Origin: Roseitalea sp.
GTDB taxonomy: Bacteria > Pseudomonadota > Alphaproteobacteria > Rhizobiales > Rhizobiaceae
Length of the DNA: 64,000 bases
Direction: 5' to 3'
NCBI GenBank assembly: GCA_017642895.1
Contig: JAEPON010000002.1
Coordinates: 62,001 to 126,000 of the forward strand
The position numbers and the translations under genes were made by a program. Each line of letters opens with the position of its first letter. The stretch's first letter is position 1. Of the stretch, positions 52,386-62,653 are shown piece by piece. Below the pieces are notes generated by a model. The model saw only the letters and a list, made by a program, of their open reading frames with translations, searched no databases and was not told the DNA's origin.

Positions 52386-52494
52386 AGAGCAAAGCCGCGC
52401 TCAGCGGCCCGGCGCATGCGTGCATCAATTGGCGCGTGCGCCTTTTGCTCGCCGCATTTCTGCGGGAGCCATCATGGGAGAAAGGGTGCTTTTC

Positions 52495-53403
52495 ATGGCC
52501 CAGAACACACTACCGAGCCTTGCCGGCGGCAGTAACGGACTTTCGCGGTACATGGAGGAAATCCGCCGCTTTCCGATGCTGCAGCCTGACGAGGAATACA
52601 TGCTCGCCAAGCGCTATCACGAGCATGACGACACCGACGCCGCCCACAAGCTTGTGACTTCGCATCTGCGCCTGGTCGCCAAGATCGCCATGGGCTATCG
52701 CGGCTACGGCCTGCCGATGGGCGAAGTGGTGTCCGAAGGCAATGTCGGCCTGATGCAGGCGGTCAAGAAGTTCGATCCCGAGCGCGGGTTCCGCCTCGCC
52801 ACCTACGCGATGTGGTGGATCAAGGCATCGATCCAGGAATATGTGTTGCGCTCGTGGAGCCTTGTGAAGATGGGCACAACGGCCAACCAGAAGCGCCTGT
52901 TCTTCAACCTGCGCAAGGCCAAGAGCCGCATCCAGGCACTGGGCGATGCCGACTTGAACGATGAGCAGGTCAAGAAGATCGCGACCGACCTTCAGGTTTC
53001 CGAGGAAGAGGTTCTGTCGATGAACCAGCGCCTTGGTGGCGACGCGTCGCTGAACGCGCCGATCCGCGCCGCCGAGGGCGAGAGCGGCCAGTGGCAGGAC
53101 TGGCTCGTCGACGAGAGCGACAGCCAGGAACAGATGCTGATCGAAGAGGACGAGCTGGACCACCGCCGCGCCATGCTGCGCGACGCGATGGAGGTTCTCA
53201 ATGAACGCGAGCAGCGCATCTTCAAGGCCCGGCGCCTGTCCGAGGACCCGCTGACGCTCGAGGAACTGTCCGGCGAATTCGATATCTCTCGCGAACGGGT
53301 GCGCCAGATCGAGGTCCGCGCCTTCGAGAAGGTCCAGAAGGCGATGGTCGCCGCGGCCGCCAAGCTCAACGCCCCGCCCGCACAGCTCGAACATGCGGGC
53401 TGA
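52495..53403 (+). CDS. rpoH: RNA polymerase heat-shock sigma factor (sigma-32)
   Basis: A 302-residue sigma factor. Region 2 has YAMWWIKASIQEYVLRSW, followed by the RpoH box around NQKRLFFNLRKAK that is diagnostic for this family; region 4 ends with LSGEFDISRERVRQIEVRA. I start it at MAQNTL, where homologs begin; an ATG 7 codons earlier (MGERVLF) is also possible. It directs transcription of chaperone and protease genes. A strong terminator follows. Confidence 0.95.
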   Translation: MAQNTLPSLAGGSNGLSRYMEEIRRFPMLQPDEEYMLAKRYHEHDDTDAAHKLVTSHLRLVAKIAMGYRGYGLPMGEVVSEGNVGLMQAVKKFDPERGFRLATYAMWWIKASIQEYVLRSWSLVKMGTTANQKRLFFNLRKAKSRIQALGDADLNDEQVKKIATDLQVSEEEVLSMNQRLGGDASLNAPIRAAEGESGQWQDWLVDESDSQEQMLIEEDELDHRRAMLRDAMEVLNEREQRIFKARRLSEDPLTLEELSGEFDISRERVRQIEVRAFEKVQKAMVAAAAKLNAPPAQLEHAG

Positions 53404-53433
53404 GCGGGAGCAATCAACCTGCAAAAATCGCAA

Positions 53434-53468
53434 AAAAACCCCGTGGGCTCCTGTCCCGCGGGGTTTTT
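53434..53468 (+). terminator. Rho-independent terminator after rpoH
   Basis: A 14-bp stem (53434-53447 with 53455-53468) with a 7-base loop: AAAAACCCCGTGGG pairs with CCCGCGGGGTTTTT, one G-T wobble. The T-run is on the plus strand, 31 bases after the rpoH stop, and A-run symmetry lets it also end the convergent gene at 53496. Confidence 0.9.
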
Positions 53469-53495
53469 CGTTGGTGAGCCCCGGTGGCGTCACCC

Positions 53496-55382
53496 TCAGC
53501 CCCCGCCGGCATCGGCCAGCGGCGCCGCCTCCCAGGCATCGAACACCTCGCGGAAGACCGCATCGCCCGCCGCGCCCTTTTCGAGCGTGATCAGCGCCCG
53601 CCGGCCCGACACATATTGCATCGGAATATCGACCCAGCCCTGGCTCAGCATCAATGCCGTGTTGGTCTGCACCGCCGTGTCAGCGTCAGTAAGCGCGACC
53701 AGAAAGATGTTGGTGTCGATGGGCGCCGGAACCGCAATCAGTGCGCTGCCGGGGTCCTGCTCGGTGTTCTTGAAGGTGATGCGTTGCACATCGGCGACGC
53801 CACGCCCCTCGAACGTCTCGGGGACGGTAAAGAACAGTTCGACGATATGGCTGGCCGGGAAGGTCGCATCGCCATTGCGTCGGATGGTGACCTCGAGCGC
53901 CAAGCCCAGATCGGGAATGGATGACTGGGCGCGGATCGCCGGCTCAAGCGGCAAATCGCCGCCCGGCGATTCCTGAACCACCGACCAGACCGTCGATCCC
54001 TGCATGGCCGTGCCCGGCTGCGTGCCGGTGCGCTCCTCGTAGAAAATGGTGCGCTGGCCGACGGCGACACCGTCATCGGCGTCGACGGGCGGATCGGCGG
54101 ACGTGGCCGCATCCTGGTCAGCCGGGTTCGCGTCCTCGGTGCCCGCCGTCTGTCCGGCCACCGAACTGCCCTCGCCAGGCGCGGCGGCACCGGGCGCCGG
54201 GCCTTCATCGATCTCGCGGCCATCCTCGGTCAGCCGCTGCGTGAATTTCTGGATGTCATCTTCGCCGCCACCGGCATCGATGGTCTCGGGCGGTGTGTCT
54301 TCGGCAGGTGCATCATCGCCGGTATCGGCATCGTCCGCATTGACCTGTGTGGTCTCGACCGTGCGCACCGGCACGTCGCCCTCTTCCCCCGAGCCGCTTT
54401 GCGACATGTTGGACCCGAAACCCGAAAGGAAAGCGCGCAGCGGCTCCTGATTGACATAAGCCGCATAGCCGCCACCGGCCAAGAGCACGACCAGCACGGC
54501 AGCGGCGATCAGCCAGCCGCCACGGCGTGGCCGATCGGGTGCGGGCGCAGCCTCCGATGTCGCGGCGGCCTCGGGCCGACCGGTGCCCGCATCCTCGCCG
54601 GTGCCGGATGCTCCCGGCTCCGTCGGCGCGGCGTCGGCGGCGGGATCACCGAACAGCGCATCGACGGCCCGGTCGGCATCATTGTCCACCGCAGCGATGG
54701 TTTCTCGCTCCTCGCTGAGGAAATCGAGCAGGGGATCATGATCCTCGGTCCGCGGCATGGCCGGCTCCGGGCCGCTTTCCTCCGACAATGTGTCCACGCC
54801 ATCGCCGTCCGGCGGTGTGTCGAGCGCAAACGGATCGTCGCTTGCCGTATCGGTCTGCCGGGACCCCACATCGTCAAACGATGAGAGCACGTCGTCGACG
54901 GTCGGCTCCGGCTCGACTGACGCATCCAATCGGGGCGCGTCGTCAACCATCCCGTCATCGGTAACCACCGCCAGCGGATCTGTTCCCGCCGGCGGCTCCG
55001 GCGCGACCTCCGGAAGACCTTCAGGGTCCGGATCGACCTCCGGCGCGTCGTCGGGCATGGCGGCCGGGCCGGCTTCGCTGTCCGGCGCGGGCGCAGGTTC
55101 GGCCGTGGCAGCGGGTTCGGCCACCTCCGGTTCTGACACGGGCGGCACGTCGGCTTCGGTCTCTTGGGCGGGCACCGCATAGCCGGCCTCGATCTCGGCA
55201 ATCGCCGTTTCCAGCTTTTCGAACTGACGGTCGACCGCCGCCTGCGGCGGCTGGCTCGCCATGGCATCGATCTGCCGCTGCACCGTCTGGCGCGCCTTGT
55301 CATAGACCTTGGCACGCATCTCGGGTGTCGTTTCGCCCATCTTGTCGAGCGTCTTTTTCAGAATCGCAGAAAAATCTGCCAT
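53496..55382 (-). CDS. Large acidic single-pass membrane protein of unknown function
   Basis: A 628-residue protein. Residues 1-70 are helical and charged (TLDKMGETTPEMRAKVYDKAR). About 70-285 are low complexity, rich in Asp, Glu, Pro and Ala. One hydrophobic segment spans about 289-310, preceded by RPRR, which suggests a cytoplasmic N-terminus. The C-terminal ~190 residues (from about 440) are better ordered (VWSVVQESPGG, ALEVTIRRNGDATFPASHIVELFF). It lies between rpoH and purA, and its length and layout suggest a conserved rhizobial protein. Function unknown. Confidence 0.8.
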   Translation of the reverse strand: MADFSAILKKTLDKMGETTPEMRAKVYDKARQTVQRQIDAMASQPPQAAVDRQFEKLETAIAEIEAGYAVPAQETEADVPPVSEPEVAEPAATAEPAPAPDSEAGPAAMPDDAPEVDPDPEGLPEVAPEPPAGTDPLAVVTDDGMVDDAPRLDASVEPEPTVDDVLSSFDDVGSRQTDTASDDPFALDTPPDGDGVDTLSEESGPEPAMPRTEDHDPLLDFLSEERETIAAVDNDADRAVDALFGDPAADAAPTEPGASGTGEDAGTGRPEAAATSEAAPAPDRPRRGGWLIAAAVLVVLLAGGGYAAYVNQEPLRAFLSGFGSNMSQSGSGEEGDVPVRTVETTQVNADDADTGDDAPAEDTPPETIDAGGGEDDIQKFTQRLTEDGREIDEGPAPGAAAPGEGSSVAGQTAGTEDANPADQDAATSADPPVDADDGVAVGQRTIFYEERTGTQPGTAMQGSTVWSVVQESPGGDLPLEPAIRAQSSIPDLGLALEVTIRRNGDATFPASHIVELFFTVPETFEGRGVADVQRITFKNTEQDPGSALIAVPAPIDTNIFLVALTDADTAVQTNTALMLSQGWVDIPMQYVSGRRALITLEKGAAGDAVFREVFDAWEAAPLADAGGG

Positions 55383-55421
55383 GAATTCAATCCGCTATGC
55401 GCCCGTTCCTGGGGTGCCAAA

Positions 55422-56720
<1,299 letters not shown>

Positions 56721-56889
56721 GCCGCCGTCTTCCCCTTGCCGGTTTGCTACAAACGGGCCGTGTATAGACGCGCCAGAGCCAAAGCGCGAGGCCGCGACAT
56801 CGGCGAATTGACACGGTAACGGATTTTTCCTCGCAAATCGGCCGGCGCTGGGCCATGTAGGCCGGCAGATCGCCGATCACGGAGCCTTC

Positions 56890-57807
56890 ATGACGGCCCA
56901 GGACGCACCGACCGCCCAGGTCAACCGCCTCGCCTACCTGCTTCTGGTGATGACCACCATCTTCTGGGGCGGCAACGCGGTGGCAGGCAAGCTGGCGGTC
57001 GGCCACATATCGCCAATGATCCTGACCAGCGTGCGCTGGATGATGGCGTTCGCGATCCTTCTCGTCATCGCCGGCCCGCAATTCTGGGCCGACCGGCACC
57101 GGATCGTGCGCCATCTGCCGCTCTTGTTCGCCTATGGCGCGACGGGCTTTGCCGGCTTCAATGTCGCGCTCTATTCGGCGCTCAACCACACATCGGCGAT
57201 CAATGTGGCAATCTGGCAGGCCGGCATTCCCATGTTCATCTTCGTGATGAACTTCGCCGTGTTCCGCACCCGCGTCAGCCCCATGCAGATCGTCGGCTTC
57301 TTCCTGTCGCTGATCGGCATCGGTTTTGTTGCGTCCAACGGAAGCTTCGAGCAGCTTGTCGGCCTGGTGATCAACCGGGGCGACGCGCTCATGGCGCTCG
57401 CCTGCCTGCTTTATGCCGGCTATTCGGTGGCGCTGCGCTACAAGCCGGACCTGCACTGGAAGTCGATGATGGTCGCCATGGCGTTTTCGGCCATGGTCAT
57501 CTCCTGGCCGTTCGCCTATTTCGAATGGCGTTCTCCGGCGGGCATCGTGCCCGACATGCAGGGCTGGCTGGTCGCCATCTACACCGCCGTCTTCCCGGCC
57601 ATCTTCGCCCAGGTCTTTTTCATGCTCGGGGTCGGGATGATCGGCTCCAACCGGGCCGGCCTGTTCGTCAATCTGGTGCCGGTGATGGGCACGATCCTTG
57701 CGGTCTTGATCCTTGGCGAAGTGTTCGGCCTGCATCACGCCATCGCCATGGCGCTGGTGATCGGCGGCATCTGGCTGGCCGAACGCAAGCCGGGCGCGGG
57801 CCGCTGA
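56890..57807 (+). CDS. DMT-family transporter (EamA domains)
   Basis: A 305-residue inner-membrane protein with ten hydrophobic helices in two EamA repeats (FWGGNAVAGKLAVGH near residue 23; GSNRAGLFVNLVPVMGTI near the end). GGAG precedes the ATG. Such carriers export amino acids or metabolites; the substrate is unknown. Convergent with the antitoxin gene. Confidence 0.9.
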   Translation: MTAQDAPTAQVNRLAYLLLVMTTIFWGGNAVAGKLAVGHISPMILTSVRWMMAFAILLVIAGPQFWADRHRIVRHLPLLFAYGATGFAGFNVALYSALNHTSAINVAIWQAGIPMFIFVMNFAVFRTRVSPMQIVGFFLSLIGIGFVASNGSFEQLVGLVINRGDALMALACLLYAGYSVALRYKPDLHWKSMMVAMAFSAMVISWPFAYFEWRSPAGIVPDMQGWLVAIYTAVFPAIFAQVFFMLGVGMIGSNRAGLFVNLVPVMGTILAVLILGEVFGLHHAIAMALVIGGIWLAERKPGAGR

Positions 57808-57828
57808 TCCGGGTGCCACCAAGCCCGA

Positions 57829-58113
57829 TCAGGCTGCCTGGGCGACGATCTTCAGGCCCAGCGCCTTCATGACACCGACGAAGGTGCTCAGGCGCGGATC
57901 GCCCTGTTCGGTCAGCGCCTTGTAGAGCGTGTCGCGAGAGACGCCCGCGCTGCGGGCGATCTGGGTCAGTCCGTCTGACCGTGCAACATTATCAAGCGCA
58001 AGAGCGACATGTGTGCTGTCGCCCTCCTCGAAGACGACCTCGAGATAGGCAGCGATGTGCTCCGGCGTGGTCAGATTGTCCGCTGTATCCCAGGGCGTTG
58101 TTTCAATGGGCAT
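57829..58113 (-). CDS. HigA-like antitoxin
   Basis: A 94-residue protein with a helix-turn-helix at about residues 40-75 (LDNVARSDGLTQIARSAGVS, quoted in part; RDTLYKALTEQG). It matches the addiction-module antidote (HigA/PuuR-like) family. The start abuts the stop of the toxin gene, so the pair is translated together, toxin first, as in HigBA systems. Confidence 0.85.
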   Translation of the reverse strand: MPIETTPWDTADNLTTPEHIAAYLEVVFEEGDSTHVALALDNVARSDGLTQIARSAGVSRDTLYKALTEQGDPRLSTFVGVMKALGLKIVAQAA

Positions 58114-58404
58114 TCATATCTCCCTGGCCATTTGTTTGGCCCGCGCAATATCGCGACGTTGGGTCCCCTTGTCACCGCAACATAGCAAAATGATGATCGA
58201 TTGGCCGTGGCGCGCCAAGTAAAGTCGATAGCCCGAACCGTAAGCGAGCCTCAACTCCGAAACACCCTCGCCAATCGCCTTTGCGTCTCCAAAATGTCCA
58301 AGCGATAGCCGGTCGATCCGCGAGTCAATGCGGGCTTTGGCACGGACATCGCGGAGCCTTTCATACCAAGCCTGAAAGACCGCCGTCTTCCGCACCTCCA
58401 CCAT
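58114..58404 (-). CDS. HigB/RelE-like toxin
   Basis: A 96-residue RelE/ParE-superfamily protein (the phage-derived Gp49-like group). It has the KARIDSRIDRLSLGHFGDAKAIGEGVSELRL region (quoted in parts: RIDRLSLGHFGDAK; GVSELRL) and YLARHGQSIIILLCCGDK, typical of the mRNA-cleaving HigB fold. It is the first gene of the toxin-antitoxin pair, sitting between the DMT gene and serA. Confidence 0.85.
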   Translation of the reverse strand: MVEVRKTAVFQAWYERLRDVRAKARIDSRIDRLSLGHFGDAKAIGEGVSELRLAYGSGYRLYLARHGQSIIILLCCGDKGTQRRDIARAKQMAREI

Positions 58405-58472
58405 CCGGGCAATCTACTACATGCCTTGCGGGTGGACAATCTGGCGGAAGATGACGGCCCGCATTTTTGCCC

Positions 58473-60068
58473 TTAAACGTCGAACACCAGCGGTTTGGCC
58501 GACAGGATTTCCGGGAATCCGCGCACCTTGTCGAGCACGTTCTGGGGCACCGGATCATCGACATACAAAAGCGCGATCGCATCGCCGCCGGGCCGGTTGC
58601 GGCCAAGCTGGAAGTTGGCGATGTTCACGCCATTGTCGCCGAAGGTCGTGCCCAGAATGCCGATAATGCCCGGCGCATCATTGTTGGTCGTATAGACCAT
58701 GTTGCGGCCGATCTCGGCGTCCAGATTGATGCCCTTGATCTGGATGAAGCGCGGCTTGCCGTCGGCGAAGACGGTGCCGGCCACCGAGCGGGTCTGGTTG
58801 GCGCTCTTGACGGTCAGCTTGATATAGCCGTCGAACACGCCCGACTTGTCGCGCTTGACCTCGGAAACGATGACGCCGCGCTCTTTGACCATCACCGGCG
58901 CGGAGACCATGTTGACATCGGCCACCTGCGGGCGGATCAGCCCGGCGAGTGTCGCGCTGGTCAGCGCCTTGGTGTTCAGCTCCGCCGTCACGCCGTCATA
59001 GAGGATTTCAACCTCGAGAATGGCCGATTCGGCCACCTGGCCGACAAAGGCGCCCAGCACCTCGGCCAGCTTGACGAACGGCTTGAGGATCGGTGCTTCC
59101 TCGGCGCTGATCGAGGGCATGTTGATCGCATTCGTCACCGCGCCCTTGACCAGATAGTCGCTCATCTGCTCGGCCACCTGCAGCGCGACATTCTCCTGCG
59201 CTTCGCTGGTCGAGGCGCCCAGATGCGGCGTGCACACGACGTTGGGGATGTCGAACAGCGGGTTGTCAGTCGCCGGCTCGGTCTCGAACACGTCAATGCC
59301 CGCGCCCGCCACCTTGCCGGCCTTCAGCGCGTCGGCCAGCGCCGCCTCGTCGACAAGGCCGCCGCGCGCGCAATTGACGATGCGCACGCCGTCCTTGGTC
59401 TTTTCCAGCGCGGCGGCGTCGATCACATTGCGGGTCTTGTCGGTCAGCGGCGTGTGCAGCGTGATGAAATCGGCGCGCTTCAACAGATCGTCCAGTTCCA
59501 CCTTCTCGACGCCCAGATCCCTGGCACGCTCTTCGGAGAGAAACGGATCGAAGGCAATGACGTGCATTTTCAGCCCGATCGCGCGCTGGGCGACGACCGA
59601 ACCGATATTGCCGCAGCCGATCACGCCCAGCGTCTTGCCGGTGATCTCGACGCCCATGAATTTCGATTTTTCCCACTTGCCCGCGCGCGTGGAGATGTCG
59701 GCGGCCGGTATCTGCCGCGCAACGGCGAGCATCATGGAAATCGCATGCTCGGCGGTGGTGATCGAATTGCCGAACGGCGTGTTCATGACGATGATGCCGC
59801 GGCGCGAGGCGGCTGAGATATCCACATTGTCGACGCCGATGCCGGCGCGGCCGACCACCTTGAGATTGTCGGCAGCATTGATCAGCTTTTCGGTCACCTT
59901 GGTGGCCGAGCGGATGGCAAGGCCGTCATACTGGCCGATCACGTCGAGCAACCTGTCCTTGTCCTTGCCAAGATCGGGTTCGAAATCGACCTCGACGCCA
60001 CGATCCTTGAAGATCTGGACGGCGGTGGGCGACAATTTGTCGGAAACGAGAACACGGGGTTTTGTCAC
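58473..60068 (-). CDS. serA: D-3-phosphoglycerate dehydrogenase
   Basis: A 531-residue enzyme for the first step of serine synthesis. It has the nucleotide motif GCGNIGSVVAQRA, the catalytic set around NCARGGLVDEAAL and TPHLGASTSEAQENVA, then an intervening domain and a C-terminal ACT domain (VNIANFQLGRNRPGGDAIALL), the long form of the enzyme. It is coded in the same direction as serC, with a repeat element in the 203-base gap. Confidence 0.96.
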   Translation of the reverse strand: MTKPRVLVSDKLSPTAVQIFKDRGVEVDFEPDLGKDKDRLLDVIGQYDGLAIRSATKVTEKLINAADNLKVVGRAGIGVDNVDISAASRRGIIVMNTPFGNSITTAEHAISMMLAVARQIPAADISTRAGKWEKSKFMGVEITGKTLGVIGCGNIGSVVAQRAIGLKMHVIAFDPFLSEERARDLGVEKVELDDLLKRADFITLHTPLTDKTRNVIDAAALEKTKDGVRIVNCARGGLVDEAALADALKAGKVAGAGIDVFETEPATDNPLFDIPNVVCTPHLGASTSEAQENVALQVAEQMSDYLVKGAVTNAINMPSISAEEAPILKPFVKLAEVLGAFVGQVAESAILEVEILYDGVTAELNTKALTSATLAGLIRPQVADVNMVSAPVMVKERGVIVSEVKRDKSGVFDGYIKLTVKSANQTRSVAGTVFADGKPRFIQIKGINLDAEIGRNMVYTTNNDAPGIIGILGTTFGDNGVNIANFQLGRNRPGGDAIALLYVDDPVPQNVLDKVRGFPEILSAKPLVFDV

Positions 60069-60102
60069 GGGTCTATTCCTGTGGTTTTGAATTCGGGTTG
60101 GC

Positions 60103-60258
60103 GCCGCCCCTCACCCTCGCCCTCTTTCCGCAGGCGGGGAGAGGGGCACGGAGACCGCAGCGCCTGTTGGTTCACCATTCCGCTCCGGTGACGCTTGCGT
60201 GCGGTGTCGAGGTCTCCCTCTCCCCGCCTGCGGAAAGAGGGCGAGGGTGAGGGGCGGC
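60103..60258. repeat. 43-bp perfect inverted repeat between serC and serA
   Basis: Arms at 60103-60145 and 60216-60258 are exact inverse complements over 43 bases with a 70-base loop. The arms are G/C-rich (beginning GCCGCCCCTCACCCTCGCCC). The element fills most of the serC-serA gap. Its form resembles the intergenic palindromic repeats of rhizobia and brucellae, but it could also form a transcript hairpin. No transposase is near. Confidence 0.85.
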
Positions 60259-60271
60259 ATAAGGCGGAAAA

Positions 60272-61450
60272 TCAGGCGGCCTGCTTCAACGTTGCCTTCT
60301 GCATGTCGAACGCCCATTGCAGCCAGGGCATCAGCGCCTGGAGATCGGCGGTCTCGACGGTGCCACCGGCCCAGATGCGCAGGCCCGGCGGCGCGTCGCG
60401 ATAGGCGCCGATATCGAGTGCTGCGCCTTCGGCGTCCAGCGCCGACACCATCGCCTTGGCGAACGCGGCCTGGCCGGCCTCGTCCATCGCGGTCACGGCG
60501 GGATCGGTGATCTTCAGGCAAACCGATGTGTTCGACCGCGTTTGCGGATCGGCGGCGAGATTGTCCAGCCAGTCGACCTGGTCGACGAAGGACTGGATCG
60601 CACCAAGATTGGCGTCCGCCCGGGCGATCATCGCGTCCAACCCGCCGATCGATCGGGCCCATTCCAGCGCGTCGATATAGTCCTCGACGCACAGCATGGA
60701 GGGCGTGTTGATCGTCTCGCCCCTGAAGATGCCCTCGATCAGCTTGCCGCCCTTGGTCAGGCGGAAGATCTTCGGCAATGGCCATGCGGGCGTATAGCCC
60801 TCCAGACGCTCGACGGCGCGCGGCGAGACGATGATGACGCCGTGGCCACCCTCGCCGCCCAGCACTTTCTGCCAGGAGAAGGTGGTGACATCGAGCTTGG
60901 CGAAATCGAGCCGCTGCGCAAAGGCCGCCGATGTGGCGTCGCAGATCGTCAGCCCCTGCCGGTCGGCCGGAATGAAGTCTGCATTCGGCACCCGCACACC
61001 CGAGGTCGTGCCGTTCCAGGTAAAGACGACATCGCGATCGAAATCGACCTGCGACAGGTCGGGCAAGTCGCCATAATCGGCCGTGATTGTACGCGCATCG
61101 GCCAGCTTGAGCTGCTTGACCACATCGGTCACCCAACCCGCTCCGAAACTCTCCCAGGCGAGCATGTCGACGCCGCGGGCGCCCAAGAGCGACCACATGG
61201 CCATTTCGACCGCGCCCGTGTCGGACGCCGGCACGATGCCGATGCGGTAATCGTCCGGAACGCGCAGCACCTCGCGCGTCAGCTCGATCGCCAGCTTCAG
61301 CCGGGCCTTGCCGGTCTTGGATCTGTGGGAACGGCCGAGTGCTTGCGTTGCGAGCCGGTCGGCGGACCAGTTCGGACGCTTTGCGCAGGGGCCGGATGAA
61401 AAACGGGTATCGGCCGGACGAATGTCCGGCTTGACGGGGTCAGCTGTCAT
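60272..61450 (-). CDS. serC: Phosphoserine aminotransferase
   Basis: A 392-residue PLP enzyme for the second step of serine synthesis. The lysine that binds PLP is in [13 protein letters not shown], with the phosphate-binding region [11 protein letters not shown]. This is the longer form of the enzyme found in alphaproteobacteria. The start [20 protein letters not shown] is typical. It lies upstream of serA in the same direction. Confidence 0.94.
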   Translation of the reverse strand: MTADPVKPDIRPADTRFSSGPCAKRPNWSADRLATQALGRSHRSKTGKARLKLAIELTREVLRVPDDYRIGIVPASDTGAVEMAMWSLLGARGVDMLAWESFGAGWVTDVVKQLKLADARTITADYGDLPDLSQVDFDRDVVFTWNGTTSGVRVPNADFIPADRQGLTICDATSAAFAQRLDFAKLDVTTFSWQKVLGGEGGHGVIIVSPRAVERLEGYTPAWPLPKIFRLTKGGKLIEGIFRGETINTPSMLCVEDYIDALEWARSIGGLDAMIARADANLGAIQSFVDQVDWLDNLAADPQTRSNTSVCLKITDPAVTAMDEAGQAAFAKAMVSALDAEGAALDIGAYRDAPPGLRIWAGGTVETADLQALMPWLQWAFDMQKATLKQAA

Positions 61451-61564
61451 GTCCCTATCCTTTCAGATAGCTGCCTCTCGTTGGGGAGAGGTGTCCCGCC
61501 GCCGGGATTACGGCCGGCATGACGGCTCGTCAAGCGATGATTTGGTGACATTTGCCCGCACGGC

Positions 61565-61597
61565 AAAAGGCCCGGCTGTCGGACAGCCGGGCCTTTT
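61565..61597. terminator. Long terminator hairpin, usable on both strands
   Basis: AAAAGGCCCGGCTGTC and its perfect complement (16-bp stem) flank a single G at the centre. Both sides end in A- or T-runs of four, so it can end transcription from either strand. It lies 23 bases after the stop of the outer-membrane protein gene, whose terminator it most probably is. Confidence 0.85.
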
Positions 61598-61619
61598 GGG
61601 TCGTATCGGTTGATGCCGC

Positions 61620-62480
61620 TTATTTGTAGACGACCGGAGGATCATAGATCGGCGGGGGCGGCGGCGTGTAGGGCTGGTGCGCTTGGCCGAACTTGTAGCG
61701 CAAGCCGGCACGCACCTCATGCACATTGATCGCGCGATCAAAACCGGGACCGGTCGCGCTGGCATATTCGAACATGCGTCCGCCGGAAATGTGCTTGTAG
61801 CGGTAGCCCAGATCGACCGACAGCCGGTGGTTGACCGCATAGGACGCGCCGGCCATCAGGGCGTAGGCAAAGCGCCAGTCCGACGTGCCGCTGTGGGTGG
61901 TGGTTCCCGACTGGTCAAAGCCCGGCGCGATCGTGTTTTCCAGATCGTGCCACTTCATGTAGACACCGCCGATACCGGCGCCGACATAAGGGGTGATGCC
62001 CTTGTAGGTGCCCAGATCGACATAGGCATTGGCCAATAGCGTCCATGCATCGTAGCCCGACGCATCGGTTGATGAACAGGCAACGAGCGCGCCGCCGGTC
62101 GTACAGGTGCCTGTCGAGCTGCCGTGGAAATCGGACTTGAAGTTGTAGTCGAGCGTCAGGTCGGTGCGCAGGTAATGGCTGATCTGATAACCGACACCGC
62201 CGCCGACCGAGAACGAGCCCTTGAGTTCGCCTTCCAGCAAACCCGGATGACCGGCGATGCCGGCGCCATAGGTCAGATAGTCCGCGCCACGAAAATCGCT
62301 CCACAGATAGCCCACATCACCGCGAATATACCAACCAGAGACCTTCGCAGGAACCGCTTCGGGGTAGTGGACCGGTGTCTCGATGACGACCGGCTCGATA
62401 ATGTCGGCGGCGTGCGCGGACACGCCAAGCGTGACCACCATGGCGGCCGACGCAGCAAGTTTCATGGCTGCATGGTTCAT
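61620..62480 (-). CDS. Outer-membrane beta-barrel protein (Omp25/31-like)
   Basis: A 286-residue protein with a signal peptide ending near SAHAAD (residues 21-26). The mature part alternates aromatic and polar residues as in an eight-stranded barrel, opens with SGWYIRGDVGYLWSDFRG and ends with the run YTPPPPPIYDPP. GAGGGAA precedes MNHAAMK. It belongs to the Omp25/Omp31 group that is abundant in Rhizobiales outer membranes. The 173-base gap before glmM shows no other gene. Confidence 0.88.
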   Translation of the reverse strand: MNHAAMKLAASAAMVVTLGVSAHAADIIEPVVIETPVHYPEAVPAKVSGWYIRGDVGYLWSDFRGADYLTYGAGIAGHPGLLEGELKGSFSVGGGVGYQISHYLRTDLTLDYNFKSDFHGSSTGTCTTGGALVACSSTDASGYDAWTLLANAYVDLGTYKGITPYVGAGIGGVYMKWHDLENTIAPGFDQSGTTTHSGTSDWRFAYALMAGASYAVNHRLSVDLGYRYKHISGGRMFEYASATGPGFDRAINVHEVRAGLRYKFGQAHQPYTPPPPPIYDPPVVYK

Positions 62481-62653
62481 ACTCGTTCCCTCGAACAACC
62501 CGGCATGGCAAATGCGGGCAAGGTTAAAACTCGCCGAGAGAATGAGCGGGAAAGGTTAAAGTGCGCTTAACCGTGTCTGTTGACCATGTTCATTGACCAT
62601 GACGTGCGAAAGCCGACATTCGGGCGCCGGCGGGCCGAGTGGATTTTTGGGGA

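Noticed and set aside
60103-60258. Insertion-sequence ends
   Set aside because: The 70-base centre is far too short for a transposase, and no target duplication is seen. It is kept as a repeat element.
62580-62601. Two copies of TTGACCATG
   Set aside because: The repeat is very short and lies in AT-richer intergenic DNA near the outer-membrane protein gene; it is probably chance.
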